NCBI RefSeq assembly: GCF_019443965.1
Contig: NZ_CP040814.1
Span: forward strand, 1,178,001 to 1,242,000
Length of the DNA stretch: 64,000 bases
Direction of reading: 5' to 3'
DNA from: Salinibacterium sp. M195
GTDB lineage: Bacteria; Actinomycetota; Actinomycetes; Actinomycetales; Microbacteriaceae
Shown here one piece after another: positions 44,247 through 53,616 of this stretch (position 1 is its first letter; each line of letters begins with the position of its first letter). A program made the position numbers and the translations under genes. The notes under the pieces are model-generated. The model was not told the DNA's origin and made no database searches. It saw only the letters and a program-made list of their open reading frames with translations.

Positions 44247-44277
44247 CGAGGCGTAGTGTCAGAGTCAGATGCTGGTA

Positions 44278-44295
44278 CCGGCCCAAGCGGGCCGG
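44278..44295. other. GC-rich hairpin in the 5' region of the acyl-CoA dehydrogenase gene
   Basis: Perfect 7-bp stem CCGGCCC/GGGCCGG with loop AAGC, extended by GGT/ACC outside a bulge, 29 bp before the ATG. Either a terminator for upstream transcripts or a leader structure. Confidence 0.45.
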
Positions 44296-44323
44296 ACCGA
44301 AGCACTGAAGGGAAGAGGACACG

Positions 44324-45184
44324 ATGACAGACATTCACCAGGTAACAGTCTTGGGAACTGGCGTACTCGGATCACAAATCGCATTCCAGACCGCGTTCAG
44401 CGGCTTCGAGGTAGTGGCCTATGACATTAACGAAGACGCGCTCGAGAAGGCACGCGCACGTTTCGACGGCTTGGTGAGCACGTATGTGGCTGACGGTGTA
44501 GACGGCGCAGCAGACGGCAAGGCTCAAGACGCGCTCACACGAGTGCGGTACTCCCACGATCTCGCCGACGCCGTCAAAGACGCCGATCTCGTTATCGAAG
44601 CGATCCCCGAAATTTTGGACCTCAAGAAGTCCACCTACGCCGAGCTGGGAAAACTTGCCCCAGAGCACACAATTTTCGCAACGAACTCCTCAACGTTGCT
44701 CCCCAGCGATATCAAGGATTCCACCGGTCGCGCCGACAAATTCTTGGCGCTGCACTTCGCCAACCAGATCTGGAAGTTCAACACTGCCGAGGTCATGGGC
44801 ACGAGCGACACTGATCCTGCCGTCTTCGACGCGGTGGTTGAATTCGCGTCAGAAATCGGAATGGTTCCGATTCCGATCCACAAGGAAAAGGCTGGCTACG
44901 TACTCAACTCTTTGCTGGTCCCCTTCCTCAATGCTGCCGCTGAACTCGCTGCTGACGGCTACGCGGAGCCCGCGGATGTCGACAACACGTGGCGCATTGC
45001 TACCGGAGCCCCTATGGGCCCGTTCCAGATCTTCGACGTGATCGGGCTGACGACTCCGTACAACATCATGTCCAACGGCGACGAGAATACGAAGCGTTTT
45101 GCCGAGTGGATGAAGGCGGAATACATCGACAAGGGTTACTTGGGTGTTGCCTCAGGACGAGGTTTCTACACCTACACAAATTGA
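44324..45184 (+). CDS. 3-hydroxyacyl-CoA dehydrogenase
   Basis: A 286-residue NAD-dependent dehydrogenase. The Rossmann motif is LGTGVLGSQIAFQTA; the catalytic His is in LALHFANQIWK and the supporting Glu in NTAEVMGTS, with KEKAGYVLNSLLVPFLNAA in the helical domain. It oxidises 3-hydroxyacyl-CoA (beta-oxidation or butanoate metabolism). It stands alone; no thiolase or hydratase is adjacent. GGAAGAGG precedes the ATG. Confidence 0.9.
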   Translation: MTDIHQVTVLGTGVLGSQIAFQTAFSGFEVVAYDINEDALEKARARFDGLVSTYVADGVDGAADGKAQDALTRVRYSHDLADAVKDADLVIEAIPEILDLKKSTYAELGKLAPEHTIFATNSSTLLPSDIKDSTGRADKFLALHFANQIWKFNTAEVMGTSDTDPAVFDAVVEFASEIGMVPIPIHKEKAGYVLNSLLVPFLNAAAELAADGYAEPADVDNTWRIATGAPMGPFQIFDVIGLTTPYNIMSNGDENTKRFAEWMKAEYIDKGYLGVASGRGFYTYTN

Positions 45185-45268
45185 TGGGGTGAAGTGCGGG
45201 GGAGTCAACCTTCCCCGTGCTCTCTTTCAGGCCACGCAATACCCAGCGACGGTCGCTAAACTTGCTCA

Positions 45269-46699
45269 GTGACTATTCGCCTGTATGACACTCGGAGTGC
45301 CAGCCTCGTCGACCTCGAACCCCGTGAGCCGGGCAAAGTAGGTATCTACGTGTGCGGCCCCACGGTGCAGTCCGCACCTCATATTGGACATCTTCGCTCG
45401 GCGCTCGTCTACGACATTTGGCGCCGCTGGCTAATGTACCGTGGCCTCGACGTCACTCTGGTGCGCAATGTCACTGACATCGACGACAAGATTTTGAGCA
45501 AGGCAGTGGATGCCGCGGCTGGCGGCTCGACTGAAGAGTGGTGGGCGCTTGCCTACCGAACTGAACTCGAATTTACCGCTGGGTACAACGAACTCGGCAT
45601 TCTGCCGCCGACCTACGAACCGCGCGCTACCGCGAATATCTCTGAGATGCGCGACTTGATCGCGAAACTCATCGAGCGTGGCCACGCCTATGCAGCCGCA
45701 GATGACTCCGGCGATGTCTACTTTGATACCCAGTCGTGGCCTACCTATGGTGAGCTCACTCGCCAGAGCCCTGACGACATGGTTGCTGCCACAGATGCCG
45801 ATCCGCGTTCCAAACGCAACGCCCCTGATTTTGCGCTGTGGAAGGGAAGCAAGCCCGCCGAACCGGAGTCAGCATCCTGGTCGTCGCCCTGGGGTGACGG
45901 GCGTCCGGGATGGCATATTGAATGCTCTGCCATGTCTCGCCGGTATTTGGGCGGTGCGTTCGATATCCACGGTGGTGGCCTCGATCTGCGATTCCCGCAT
46001 CACGAGAACGAACTCGCACAGTCAACGGCAGCTGGCGATGATTTCGCGAGACACTGGGTGCACAACGGCATGGTCAATGTGAATGGCCAGAAGATGTCGA
46101 AGTCGCTTGGCAACTCGGTTTTTGCCCGTGATCTGCTGGATGCCGCCCGTCCCATCGTTGTTCGCTACCTGCTGGGGGCGGCCCACTATCGTTCAACAAT
46201 CGACTACACCGATGGTTCGCTCGATGAAGCTGAGGCTGCATTCGAACGCCTTGAAGTGTTCATTGAGCGCGCGACCCGTCGACTGCGCGATACCCGCTTC
46301 GATGTCGCCAACCTCAACGAGGTTCCGGATGACTTTGCCGAAGCAATGGATGACGATCTTGCGGTGCCGCAGGCACTTGCCGTAGTTCACGATACAATTC
46401 GTTCAGGCAATGCCGCGCTCGACGATGGAGATCTCGCGGCAGTCGCCACCGCGCGATCACAAGTGGTCGCGATGGCACAGGTCTTGGGTATCAACCCACT
46501 AGATCCACGATGGGGTTCTGATCGTTCAGAACCGGCCGTTGCTGCACTGTCAGCACTGGTTGAGAAACTCATTGAGGATCGCAATACGGCCCGCTCAGCA
46601 AAGGATTTTGCTGTTGCGGACCGAATCCGTGATGAACTATCAGCGGCGGGCATCACTGTAGAGGATGACTCGACCGGATCGCATTGGAGCTTGCCGTGA
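45269..46699 (+). CDS. cysS: Cysteinyl-tRNA synthetase
   Basis: A 476-residue class I synthetase. Zinc cysteine in YVCGPTVQ, HIGH motif as PHIGHLRS, WHIECSAMS zinc/cysteine site, and KMSKSLGN are all present. The length, above 460, and the C-terminal anticodon-binding helices fit CysS and not the shorter mycothiol ligase MshC. GTG 45269 is the start. Confidence 0.95.
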   Translation: MTIRLYDTRSASLVDLEPREPGKVGIYVCGPTVQSAPHIGHLRSALVYDIWRRWLMYRGLDVTLVRNVTDIDDKILSKAVDAAAGGSTEEWWALAYRTELEFTAGYNELGILPPTYEPRATANISEMRDLIAKLIERGHAYAAADDSGDVYFDTQSWPTYGELTRQSPDDMVAATDADPRSKRNAPDFALWKGSKPAEPESASWSSPWGDGRPGWHIECSAMSRRYLGGAFDIHGGGLDLRFPHHENELAQSTAAGDDFARHWVHNGMVNVNGQKMSKSLGNSVFARDLLDAARPIVVRYLLGAAHYRSTIDYTDGSLDEAEAAFERLEVFIERATRRLRDTRFDVANLNEVPDDFAEAMDDDLAVPQALAVVHDTIRSGNAALDDGDLAAVATARSQVVAMAQVLGINPLDPRWGSDRSEPAVAALSALVEKLIEDRNTARSAKDFAVADRIRDELSAAGITVEDDSTGSHWSLP

Positions 46700-46730
46700 A
46701 TAATCGGCGCTTCCGACAGGAGCAACACTC

Positions 46731-47768
46731 GTGAAAAACCCAGCTAACACACCCCGCGCAGGAGCGGTCCGCAAGGGCCGCAAGGGCCCCCAGGTCGGCT
46801 CGGGAGGCCAGGGACGTCAAGCTCTCGAAGGTCGTAAGCCCACCCCCAAAGCAGAAGACCGTCCGTATCACCCCGCGGGCAAGCGCAAAGCTGCTGCCGA
46901 GCGCTATGAAGCGGCCGGAGGAACCCGCCGTAACAGCGGCAAGCCCTCCGAGGGCGGCCAGCGTCCGAGCCAGCCCAGCCGGTCGCGCGTAGCAAAGTCT
47001 GCCGATGAGTCGGAGATGGTCACCGGTCGCAACTCAGTACTTGAGGCGTTGCGCGCTAAAATTCCCGCTCACACTCTGTACATGGCCGCGCGGATCGAAT
47101 ATGACGACCGTGTCAAAGAGATCCTGAAACTCGCTACTGCTCGCAACCTTGCGGTGCTCGAGGTAATGCGTCCAGAACTCGACCGCCTTGCCGGTTTCGA
47201 TTCTGTGCACCAGGGCTTCGCCCTCAAGGTGCCGCCGTATGAGTATGCGCATCCAATGGAGCTGCTCGACAAGGTGGAGGCTCGCGGCCAAGTTCCGCTG
47301 CTCGTCGCCCTCGACGGCATCACTGATCCTCGGAACCTCGGCGCTATCGTGCGCTCGGTTGCCGCGTTTGGTGGCCAGGGCGTTATTGTTCCGCAGCGTC
47401 GCTCGGTCGGCATGACGGCATCCGCGTGGAAGACCTCTGCCGGCGCTGCCGCTCGCACCCCTGTTGCTATGGCGAACAACCTCACGCAGATGATCAAGGA
47501 GTACAAGAAGCGCGGAGTCTTCGTGCTTGGTCTTGACGGCGATGGGGATGTATCGCTTCCTTCGCTTCCCTTGGCAAAAGAACCCGTGTTGATCGTTGTC
47601 GGTAGCGAAGGCAAAGGGCTGTCGCGTCTTGTCACCGAGAACTGTGACGCAATTGTCTCAATCCCGATCAGTGCAGCGACTGAGTCGCTCAACGCGGGAA
47701 TTGCTGCCAGTGTCACGCTGTACGAGATCTCGAAGCTGCGTCAAGCAGCTCGCAAGAAGAAGAAGTAG
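46731..47768 (+). CDS. rlmB: 23S rRNA (guanosine-2'-O-)-methyltransferase, SpoU family
   Basis: A 345-residue SPOUT methyltransferase. An N-terminal extension of about 95 residues is basic and low-complexity (KGRKGPQVGSGGQGR). Then come the substrate-binding domain (MVTGRNSVLEALRA) and the knotted catalytic domain with motifs 1-3: DGITDPRNLGAIVRS, VGSEGKGLS and IPISAATESLNAGIAASV. It lies 31 bp after cysS, the usual actinobacterial order, and is closed by a strong terminator. Confidence 0.94.
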   Translation: MKNPANTPRAGAVRKGRKGPQVGSGGQGRQALEGRKPTPKAEDRPYHPAGKRKAAAERYEAAGGTRRNSGKPSEGGQRPSQPSRSRVAKSADESEMVTGRNSVLEALRAKIPAHTLYMAARIEYDDRVKEILKLATARNLAVLEVMRPELDRLAGFDSVHQGFALKVPPYEYAHPMELLDKVEARGQVPLLVALDGITDPRNLGAIVRSVAAFGGQGVIVPQRRSVGMTASAWKTSAGAAARTPVAMANNLTQMIKEYKKRGVFVLGLDGDGDVSLPSLPLAKEPVLIVVGSEGKGLSRLVTENCDAIVSIPISAATESLNAGIAASVTLYEISKLRQAARKKKK

Positions 47769-47782
47769 TTCATTTAGAGCGA

Positions 47783-47820
47783 CAAAGAGCCGCTGTTCCT
47801 TCGGGAACAGCGGCTCTTTG
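47783..47820. terminator. Terminator after rlmB
   Basis: Perfect 17-bp stem (arms 47783-47799 and 47804-47820) closed by a UUCG tetraloop, ending CTCTTTG. Lies between convergent genes and can serve both. Confidence 0.92.
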
Positions 47821-47846
47821 CTTTGGCTGAGATAGCGCGAGTGTGG

Positions 47847-49031
47847 CTACGTGCCGCTCACGGCATCCAGTGCGGCGGTGATGTCGTTCATGAGGTCTTC
47901 GACGTGCTCAAGACCGATCGAGATGCGCACGATACCGGCTCCCGGCTTTGCCTCCGAGGCGACCGGACGATGAGTGAGCGATGCTGGGTGCTGCACCAGA
48001 GTGTCGATTCCGCCGAGCGAGACCGCATGGGTGATGAGTTTCACCGACTCGGTGAACTTGGCTGCAGCGTCGTAGCCGCCGGCCAAATCCAGAGCGATCA
48101 GCGAACCGGCTCCCGCTGACTGTGTGCCGATAAGGCCGGCAGGGTCCTGACCCGGCAGGCCGGGGTAGAGCACGCGAGCGAGCGCGGGATGCCCGTCGAG
48201 ACGGCGAGCAAGTTCTCCCGCGGTTTCTTGTTGGGCGCGCACTCGCAGGGGCAGAGTGCGTAATCCGCGGTGCAGCAGGTACGCGGCAAAGGGGTGCAAA
48301 ACGCCACCGGTGAGGGCGCGAACGTTGCGAAGGCTCTTGGCGTGAGCTTCACTGGTAGCGATGACGCCGCCCATGACGTCTCCGTGGCCGCCGAGGTACT
48401 TGGTCGCACTGTGCAGCACCATGGCGGCACCGAGTTCGATAGGGCGTTGCAACACGGGAGTCGCGAAGGTGTTGTCAACGAGAACAGGAACGTTGCCTGC
48501 CGCTGCGATGATCTTCTTGATGTCGACGAGCTCAAGCGTGGGGTTGGCGGGGGACTCGATAACAACGAGTCCGGTATCAGCCTGAATCGCCTCCGCAACA
48601 GAGTCGGCGTCGGCCCACGTGACGGTCGTGCCGAGCAATCCGTTGTCGAGCACGTGGTCGCTTCCGCCATACAGTGGGCGAACGCCAACAACGTGAGGTC
48701 GACCGGCGGAGGCGATGGAGATGAGCACTGCGGCGAGAGCCGCCATGCCGCTGGCGTACGCGACGGCGGCTTCAGCGCCTTCTAACGCAGCGAGGCTATC
48801 TTCGAAGCGCGCAACACCAGGCTGCCACAGGCGCTGGTAAACGGCGGAGTGGCCATCGATGATGGGGTTTCCTCCGGCGAGGTTCTCGTAAGAGTCTCCG
48901 CCTTCCTCGACATTGGGAAGGGGGTTGGTTGTCGACAGGTCGATAGAGGGAACGTGTTGGCCAGATTCCTGAACGCCCTCCATTCCTGCGTGAACAGCAA
49001 GAGTTTCGAGGTGGATATCGTGTGGCAGCAT
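47847..49031 (-). CDS. Transsulfuration PLP enzyme (cystathionine gamma-synthase/methionine gamma-lyase family)
   Basis: A 394-residue Cys/Met-metabolism PLP enzyme. The PLP lysine is in [17 protein letters not shown], cofactor contacts in [10 protein letters not shown] and [13 protein letters not shown]. The N-terminus ([12 protein letters not shown]) and C-terminal [12 protein letters not shown] are normal. Which reaction it catalyses cannot be fixed from sequence by eye; synthase, lyase and O-acetylhomoserine sulfhydrylase are all in this family. A divergent Lrp regulator 99 bp away probably controls it. Confidence 0.88.
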   Translation of the reverse strand: MLPHDIHLETLAVHAGMEGVQESGQHVPSIDLSTTNPLPNVEEGGDSYENLAGGNPIIDGHSAVYQRLWQPGVARFEDSLAALEGAEAAVAYASGMAALAAVLISIASAGRPHVVGVRPLYGGSDHVLDNGLLGTTVTWADADSVAEAIQADTGLVVIESPANPTLELVDIKKIIAAAGNVPVLVDNTFATPVLQRPIELGAAMVLHSATKYLGGHGDVMGGVIATSEAHAKSLRNVRALTGGVLHPFAAYLLHRGLRTLPLRVRAQQETAGELARRLDGHPALARVLYPGLPGQDPAGLIGTQSAGAGSLIALDLAGGYDAAAKFTESVKLITHAVSLGGIDTLVQHPASLTHRPVASEAKPGAGIVRISIGLEHVEDLMNDITAALDAVSGT

Positions 49032-49130
49032 GTCTTGATATCAGCAGAAACTTCGCCAGAAATCAACTCTGATGCAACATCTTCACCAAACATGACGTAT
49101 TCCGCATAAACTGCGGGCAAGGAGGCCACC

Positions 49131-49613
49131 GTGACCGCACCCAGAACCCTGCCCATCGACTCGATTGACCGGGCGATCCTTGCCAGCCTTGCGACGAATG
49201 CCCGAATGTCGGGTTCAGCGCTCGCGTCAGCCGCGGGAGTGGCAGAGTCGACAGTTTCCCAGCGACTTCGCCGCCTGCACGACGAAGGTTATGTTCGTGG
49301 CTTTCACGCTGACATCGATGTCGCCAAGCTCGGTATGAGCGTGCAAGCACTCATCTCTATCAAGCTCGTGAAACATGTGCGCGAAGATGTGGATGCCTTC
49401 CGCAGCGCTGCTCCGCACTGGCCTGGCGTGCTGGCGTTCTTCCACACCGGCGGTGCCGACGACTACCTGCTGCATGTTGCCGCTCATAGCGCGGCAGAGC
49501 TGCGCGACTTCATGCTGACGTATTTGGCGAGTCACCCCGCTGTTTCCCACACGGAAACGAACCTCGTGTTCGAGCATGTGACCGGTCGCGGTCTCGAGCA
49601 GCTGTTGTCCTAA
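49131..49613 (+). CDS. Lrp/AsnC family regulator
   Basis: A 160-residue regulator with an N-terminal helix-turn-helix (DRAILASLATNARMS, GVAESTVSQRLRRL) and a C-terminal RAM ligand domain (ADDYLLHVAAHSAAELRDF). It is divergent from the transsulfuration gene, so local control of sulfur-amino-acid metabolism is likely. Its stop overlaps the convergent DUF4032 stop by four bases. Confidence 0.92.
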   Translation: MTAPRTLPIDSIDRAILASLATNARMSGSALASAAGVAESTVSQRLRRLHDEGYVRGFHADIDVAKLGMSVQALISIKLVKHVREDVDAFRSAAPHWPGVLAFFHTGGADDYLLHVAAHSAAELRDFMLTYLASHPAVSHTETNLVFEHVTGRGLEQLLS

Positions 49614-50926
49614 ACGGTGAGGCGCCAGTCGTTGCCGTCGGCTGAATCGTCATCTTCATTGTCGTCGAGCTCGCTGCCGGGGATAGTGATCGGCGAAGTA
49701 AAGGCACCCGTTGGCGGATTGATCATGGTGGCCTCGTCGCGGCGGAACTGCAGCACGTTCTCGACGTAGCTACCGACAGCTTCGGCTAAAGGAATGTCGC
49801 GGCCCGAATCTTGAGCGAGCTGGCGGCGGTGGTCGAGCAGCTGGTGGAAGATCTCGGCCGGTTCAAGCTTTCCGCGCAGTCCCTTCGGAATGGCGCGAAT
49901 CACGGGCTCAAAGACGCGAGCAGCCCACTCATGGGCCAACATCTCTTCGTCCATATCTTGCTTGTCGAAAGCGGCACGGTACGAATCCATGTCGTTGAGC
50001 AGGCGGCGGGCCTGATTCTCCTGAGCGTCGAGACCGGTAAGGCGCAGTAGTCGCCGTGAGTGGTGTCCGGCATCCACAACTTTGGGTTGGATGCGCACGC
50101 GCGTGCCAGAGTCTTCAGTTTTGATCGCGAGCTCTTCGATATCGAAACCGAGGGCATTGAGACGTTCAACTCGCTGGTTGATACGCCAACGCTCGGAGTG
50201 GTCGAAGCGCTCAGAGCCCGTGAGCTCTTGCCAGAGAGTGCGGTACTGCGCGAGGATACCGTTGCTGATTTCAACAGGGTCGATATCTTGCGACAGGCGA
50301 CCGCCGGCCTGCAGATCAAGTAGCTCGCCGGCAATGTTGACGCGACCGATCTCAAGGTCGTTTTCGCGCTGACCGTTTGACAGCCGGTCATACAGTTGGC
50401 CCGTCTCGGCATCCACTAAGTAGGCGGCGAAAGCGCCGGCGTCTCGACGGAACAGGGTATTCGAGAGTGATACATCGCCCCAGAAGAAACCAACAATGTG
50501 GAGGCGAACCAGCAGCACTGCGAGAGCGTCTACGAGGCGGCGAGCAGTTTCGGGGCGCAAGCTTTGGGAGTACACGGCGCGATAGGGAAGGGAGAACCGC
50601 AAGTGCCGGGTAACGAGCACTGACTTGAGTTCTTCGCCATCGGCCGCCGTGCGGTTCGTGATGATCGCGAGAGGATCCACGCACGGGACATCAAGCTTTT
50701 GCAGAGTGCGCAGCATTTCGTACTCGCGCTTCGCGAGTTCACTTGAGGTCTCTTTGATGGCCACAATGTAGCCGCTGAGATTCGCGAAGCGAACCAGGTG
50801 ACGCGAAATTCCCTTAGGGAGGGTCGCGATCGCATCATCGGGCCAGAGCTCGAGCGGCAATTCCCACGGAAGATCCAAGAGCGCGGGATCGACTATGGCC
50901 GCGGTGATGTTGACTGAACCAGACAT
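49610..50926 (-). CDS. DUF4032 protein with kinase-like fold
   Basis: A 438-residue actinobacterial protein. The N-terminal two-thirds resembles lipopolysaccharide-kinase/APH-type kinases: YIVAIKETSSELAKREY with a lysine, LVRLHIVGFFWGDVSLSNTL with a likely catalytic Asp, and YLVDAETGQL as a metal-binding Asp. DUF4032 follows (residues about 225-395). Substrate unknown. Gene sits alone, 82 bp upstream (in transcription) of nothing related. Confidence 0.85.
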   Translation of the reverse strand: MSGSVNITAAIVDPALLDLPWELPLELWPDDAIATLPKGISRHLVRFANLSGYIVAIKETSSELAKREYEMLRTLQKLDVPCVDPLAIITNRTAADGEELKSVLVTRHLRFSLPYRAVYSQSLRPETARRLVDALAVLLVRLHIVGFFWGDVSLSNTLFRRDAGAFAAYLVDAETGQLYDRLSNGQRENDLEIGRVNIAGELLDLQAGGRLSQDIDPVEISNGILAQYRTLWQELTGSERFDHSERWRINQRVERLNALGFDIEELAIKTEDSGTRVRIQPKVVDAGHHSRRLLRLTGLDAQENQARRLLNDMDSYRAAFDKQDMDEEMLAHEWAARVFEPVIRAIPKGLRGKLEPAEIFHQLLDHRRQLAQDSGRDIPLAEAVGSYVENVLQFRRDEATMINPPTGAFTSPITIPGSELDDNEDDDSADGNDWRLTV

Positions 50927-50948
50927 TCACGTTTCCTTAAGCTGAAAC

Positions 50949-50992
50949 GAGCCCGCCAACGCATCCGAACATTGTTCGACGTTGACGGGCTC
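50949..50992 (-). terminator. Terminator of the msiK-like gene
   Basis: Arms 50980-50992 and 50949-50961 (GAGCCCGTCAACG and its near complement, 12 of 13 paired) around an 18-base loop, followed on the minus strand by GTTTCAGC. Confidence 0.75.
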
Positions 50993-51008
50993 GATTGTAA
51001 AGCGGGAA

Positions 51009-52109
51009 CTAGCTCGCGACGACAGGCTTCTTGGTCAGGCGGAGGCCAGTCTCGGTGTCGAAGACGTGAACGTGGTGAGGCTCAGGGGTCAGGAAGACCT
51101 CATCGCCGGCGTTCGGGTGTGAGCGGCCATCGACGCGAACGACGATATCAACACGCTCGCCCTTGATTTGAGCGTGACCAAAGAGGTAGCCGTCAGCGCC
51201 GAGCTCTTCGACGAGGTCGACTTCAACCCGAAGTCCGTCACCAGAGGTCGAGATGATCACGTCCTCGGGGCGAATACCGATAGTGACGGTCTTCGCGTCA
51301 GTCTCGCCAAGGGTCTCGCTGTCAACGTGCACAACAGTGTCGCCGAACTGAAGGCCACCGTCGACGATGTCGACACTGAACAGGTTCATGGCTGGGCTGC
51401 CAATGAAGCCAGCAACGAAAATGTTCTGCGGTGCTTCGTACAGGTCGCGAGGAGTACCAACCTGCTGGAGGAGGCCATCCTTGAGAACTGCAATGCGGTC
51501 ACCCATGGTGAGCGCTTCGGTCTGATCGTGAGTCACATAAACCGTGGTGACTCCGAGGCGACGCTGAAGGCTCGCGATCTGCGTACGCGTCTGAACGCGC
51601 AGCTTGGCATCAAGGTTCGACAGCGGCTCGTCCATGAGGAACACCTGAGGCTGGCGAACGATAGCGCGACCCATGGCAACACGCTGACGCTGACCACCCG
51701 AGAGGGCCTTGGGCTTGCGGCTGAGGTAAGGCTCGAGGTCGAGAAGCTTCGCTGCTTCAAGTACGCGAGCTGCGCGCTCTTCCTTGTTGATACCGGCGAT
51801 CTTGAGCGCGAAGCCCATGTTTTCTGCAACCGTCATGTGGGGGTAGAGAGCGTAGTTCTGGAAGACCATGGCGATGTCGCGGTCCTTCGGCGGAACGTCA
51901 GTGACGTCGCGGTCGCCGATAAGGATGCTGCCATCGTTGACCTCTTCGAGGCCAGCAAGCATGCGAAGGCTAGTTGACTTGCCGCAACCCGAGGGGCCGA
52001 CCAGTACGAGGAATTCGCCGTCTTCTACGTGAAGATTCAGCTTGTCTACAGCGGGGATCGTTGATCCCGGGTAGAGACGTGTTGCATTGTCAAAAGTTAC
52101 AGACGCCAT
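51009..52109 (-). CDS. msiK: Sugar ABC transporter ATP-binding protein (UgpC/MsiK type)
   Basis: A 366-residue ATPase. Walker [10 protein letters not shown], signature LSGGQRQRVAMGRAI, Walker B VFLMDEPLSNLDA, then a C-terminal OB/TOBE regulatory domain (GIRPEDVIISTSGDG). ATG 52109 has AAGGAG upstream. It stands alone without permeases. In Streptomyces, MsiK serves several sugar importers that lack an ATPase; the importers at 1356-4658 and beginning at 63059 are such clients here. The client relation is inference. Confidence 0.88.
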   Translation of the reverse strand: MASVTFDNATRLYPGSTIPAVDKLNLHVEDGEFLVLVGPSGCGKSTSLRMLAGLEEVNDGSILIGDRDVTDVPPKDRDIAMVFQNYALYPHMTVAENMGFALKIAGINKEERAARVLEAAKLLDLEPYLSRKPKALSGGQRQRVAMGRAIVRQPQVFLMDEPLSNLDAKLRVQTRTQIASLQRRLGVTTVYVTHDQTEALTMGDRIAVLKDGLLQQVGTPRDLYEAPQNIFVAGFIGSPAMNLFSVDIVDGGLQFGDTVVHVDSETLGETDAKTVTIGIRPEDVIISTSGDGLRVEVDLVEELGADGYLFGHAQIKGERVDIVVRVDGRSHPNAGDEVFLTPEPHHVHVFDTETGLRLTKKPVVAS

Positions 52110-52353
52110 TGTTCTATTATTCTCCTTCACCGGCAGGTACGTGCCGGACGATCCGAGTGATGGACAGCGGTCGAAACCGCGTTGGGTCATTATTGCACTC
52201 TTTTGGGGGTCAGCTAACCGGCTGCTATCGCAGCCGGAACCGCTCGTCTCAGGATTCAGTTGGGCAATTCCCAGAGATTGCTCCTAGAATTCGACAAGTG
52301 CGCCGTCTTTTCTGGTGCCCGACACAGCGATAAATACGGCAGATGAGGTTCGA

Positions 52354-53274
52354 TTGAGCAACGGCAATTCCGGCGACAGCCGACTCAGCAAGAATGAGCG
52401 ACGAGAAGCGGCTCGTGAGAAAGCCCGCATCCAGCGTGACGAACAAAAGAAGAAAGATCGCCGCACCAAGCTGTACCTTCAGGGTGGAGTCGGACTCGCC
52501 CTCGTTGCGATTGTTGCCGTCATTGCCCTCGTGCTCGTCAACTCGAACCAGCCTGCAGGCCCAGGCCCCGAGAACTTTGCCAGCGATGGCGTCCAGTTGA
52601 GTCAGGGCTTCATCGCGACGCCTACCGCGGCACTCGCGGCAGATGCTGAGCCCATCGCGAACGATCGTGACGAAGAGTCCGGAGTTCTCGACATTCAGAT
52701 GTATGTCGACTACCTCTGCCCCATCTGTGGAGACTTTGAAGCGGCGAACGGCGAGTACATCGAGAGCCTCGTAGACAATGGCGCGGCAACCCTCGAAGTC
52801 CACCCCATCACCATTCTTGACCGCTTCTCGCTCGGTGAGCGCTACTCCTCGCGGGCAGTAAATGCTGTCGCGTGTGTTGCAGACTCCTCGCCCAACGAGT
52901 TCTACGCGTTCCACAAGCTGTTGCTGTCAGAAGACATCCAGCCGGCGGAAAATACCACAGGCTTGAGTGATGATGACTTCGTCACGCTGCTCGGCACCGC
53001 TGGTGTTGACGATGTCGCTGCCGTCACAGAATGCATCAATGACGAGACGTTCAAGTCGTGGGTCGCAAACTCAACGGCCCGTGCACTTGCGGGCCCCATC
53101 CCCAACTCTGATGTAGCTCAAGTGACCGGAACCCCCACGGTTCTCGTCAACGGAATTAAGTACGAGGGTGCAGTAAACGACCTCGTCAGTTTCCAAGCGT
53201 TCGTCGCTCAGGCTGCCAACGACGACTTCATCGAAAGCTCCACTCCAACGCCCGAGCCCACCCCCACCCCGTAG
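52354..53274 (+). CDS. DsbA-like thioredoxin-fold membrane protein
   Basis: A 306-residue protein: a basic, charged N-terminal region (KNERREAAREKARIQRDEQ), one membrane helix near residues 44-63, then an extracytoplasmic DsbA-type domain with active site CPIC (YLCPICGDFE) and cis-Pro region VTGTPTVLVNG. It probably oxidises or isomerises thiols of exported proteins. TTG 52354 is chosen for its AGATGAGG signal; a GTG at 52315 without one is possible. The tail is a Pro/Thr repeat (TPTPEPTPTP). Confidence 0.85.
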   Translation: MSNGNSGDSRLSKNERREAAREKARIQRDEQKKKDRRTKLYLQGGVGLALVAIVAVIALVLVNSNQPAGPGPENFASDGVQLSQGFIATPTAALAADAEPIANDRDEESGVLDIQMYVDYLCPICGDFEAANGEYIESLVDNGAATLEVHPITILDRFSLGERYSSRAVNAVACVADSSPNEFYAFHKLLLSEDIQPAENTTGLSDDDFVTLLGTAGVDDVAAVTECINDETFKSWVANSTARALAGPIPNSDVAQVTGTPTVLVNGIKYEGAVNDLVSFQAFVAQAANDDFIESSTPTPEPTPTP

Positions 53275-53288
53275 GTAACTCTCGCGCA

Positions 53289-53330
53289 CGAAACGGGCCC
53301 CCGATCCAGCTGGATCGGGGGCCCGTTTCG
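53289..53330. terminator. Perfect 42-bp palindromic terminator after the DsbA-like gene
   Basis: Uninterrupted palindrome with arms of 21 bases (CGAAACGGGCCCCCGATCCAG and its complement), containing AGCT at the centre. Very stable; ends CGTTTCG then TTGTG. Confidence 0.88.
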
Positions 53331-53445
53331 TTGTGCAGAGGAGTGCTGACGAGCCGAAGGTGGACGACTACGTTTCAACGCCAGCGTGTACCTCATCGAT
53401 CGTGTTCTTACGCCTCCTGTTGCATAATTTCGTAGCAAGATTCAC

Positions 53446-53479
53446 GGGGATCCGCGCCTAGCGCAGGTCCCCATTTTTT
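53446..53479 (+). terminator. Orphan Rho-independent terminator
   Basis: GGGGATCCGCG and CGCAGGTCCCC pair with one mismatch and one wobble, followed by ATTTTTTG. It lies about 115 bp after an already strong terminator, so it must end a different transcript starting between the two. Confidence 0.7.
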
Positions 53480-53580
53480 GTGTTCGGATGCCCGGAAACC
53501 CGGGGGCTATTGTGCATTCGTGTGGGGTTTCCGCAGGCCGCGAGATAGCCCTCAGCGATGCGCTTTCGTTACCTCGCGGC

Positions 53581-53609
53581 TTGACTTTCCTCCTCTGGCA
53601 GAGTTATTT
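53581..53609 (+). promoter_or_regulatory. Promoter of the ROK regulator, leaderless mRNA expected
   Basis: TTGACT (53581-53586), 17-bp spacer, TTATTT (53604-53609). Transcription would start at about 53616, practically on the GTG at 53617. No Shine-Dalgarno sequence is visible before that GTG, in line with a leaderless message. Confidence 0.6.
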
Positions 53610-53616
53610 TCTCTAA

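Larger units (their letters stand above)
53331..53616 (+). other. Intergenic region with a second terminator and inverted repeat
   Basis: Together with the palindrome before it, this is a 342-bp gene-free stretch. It contains CATAAT at 53423-53428, a second terminator at 53446-53479, a CCCGG/CCGGG hairpin near 53491, an 8-bp inverted repeat GCCGCGAG/CTCGCGGC (53537-53544, 53573-53580) and the ROK promoter. I found no convincing protein gene; a short RNA ending at 53479 is possible. Confidence 0.5.

Noticed and set aside
44178..44323. Small gene between ptsH and the acyl-CoA dehydrogenase gene
   Set aside because: Only hairpins and a ribosome-binding site were found; no frame with a start signal.
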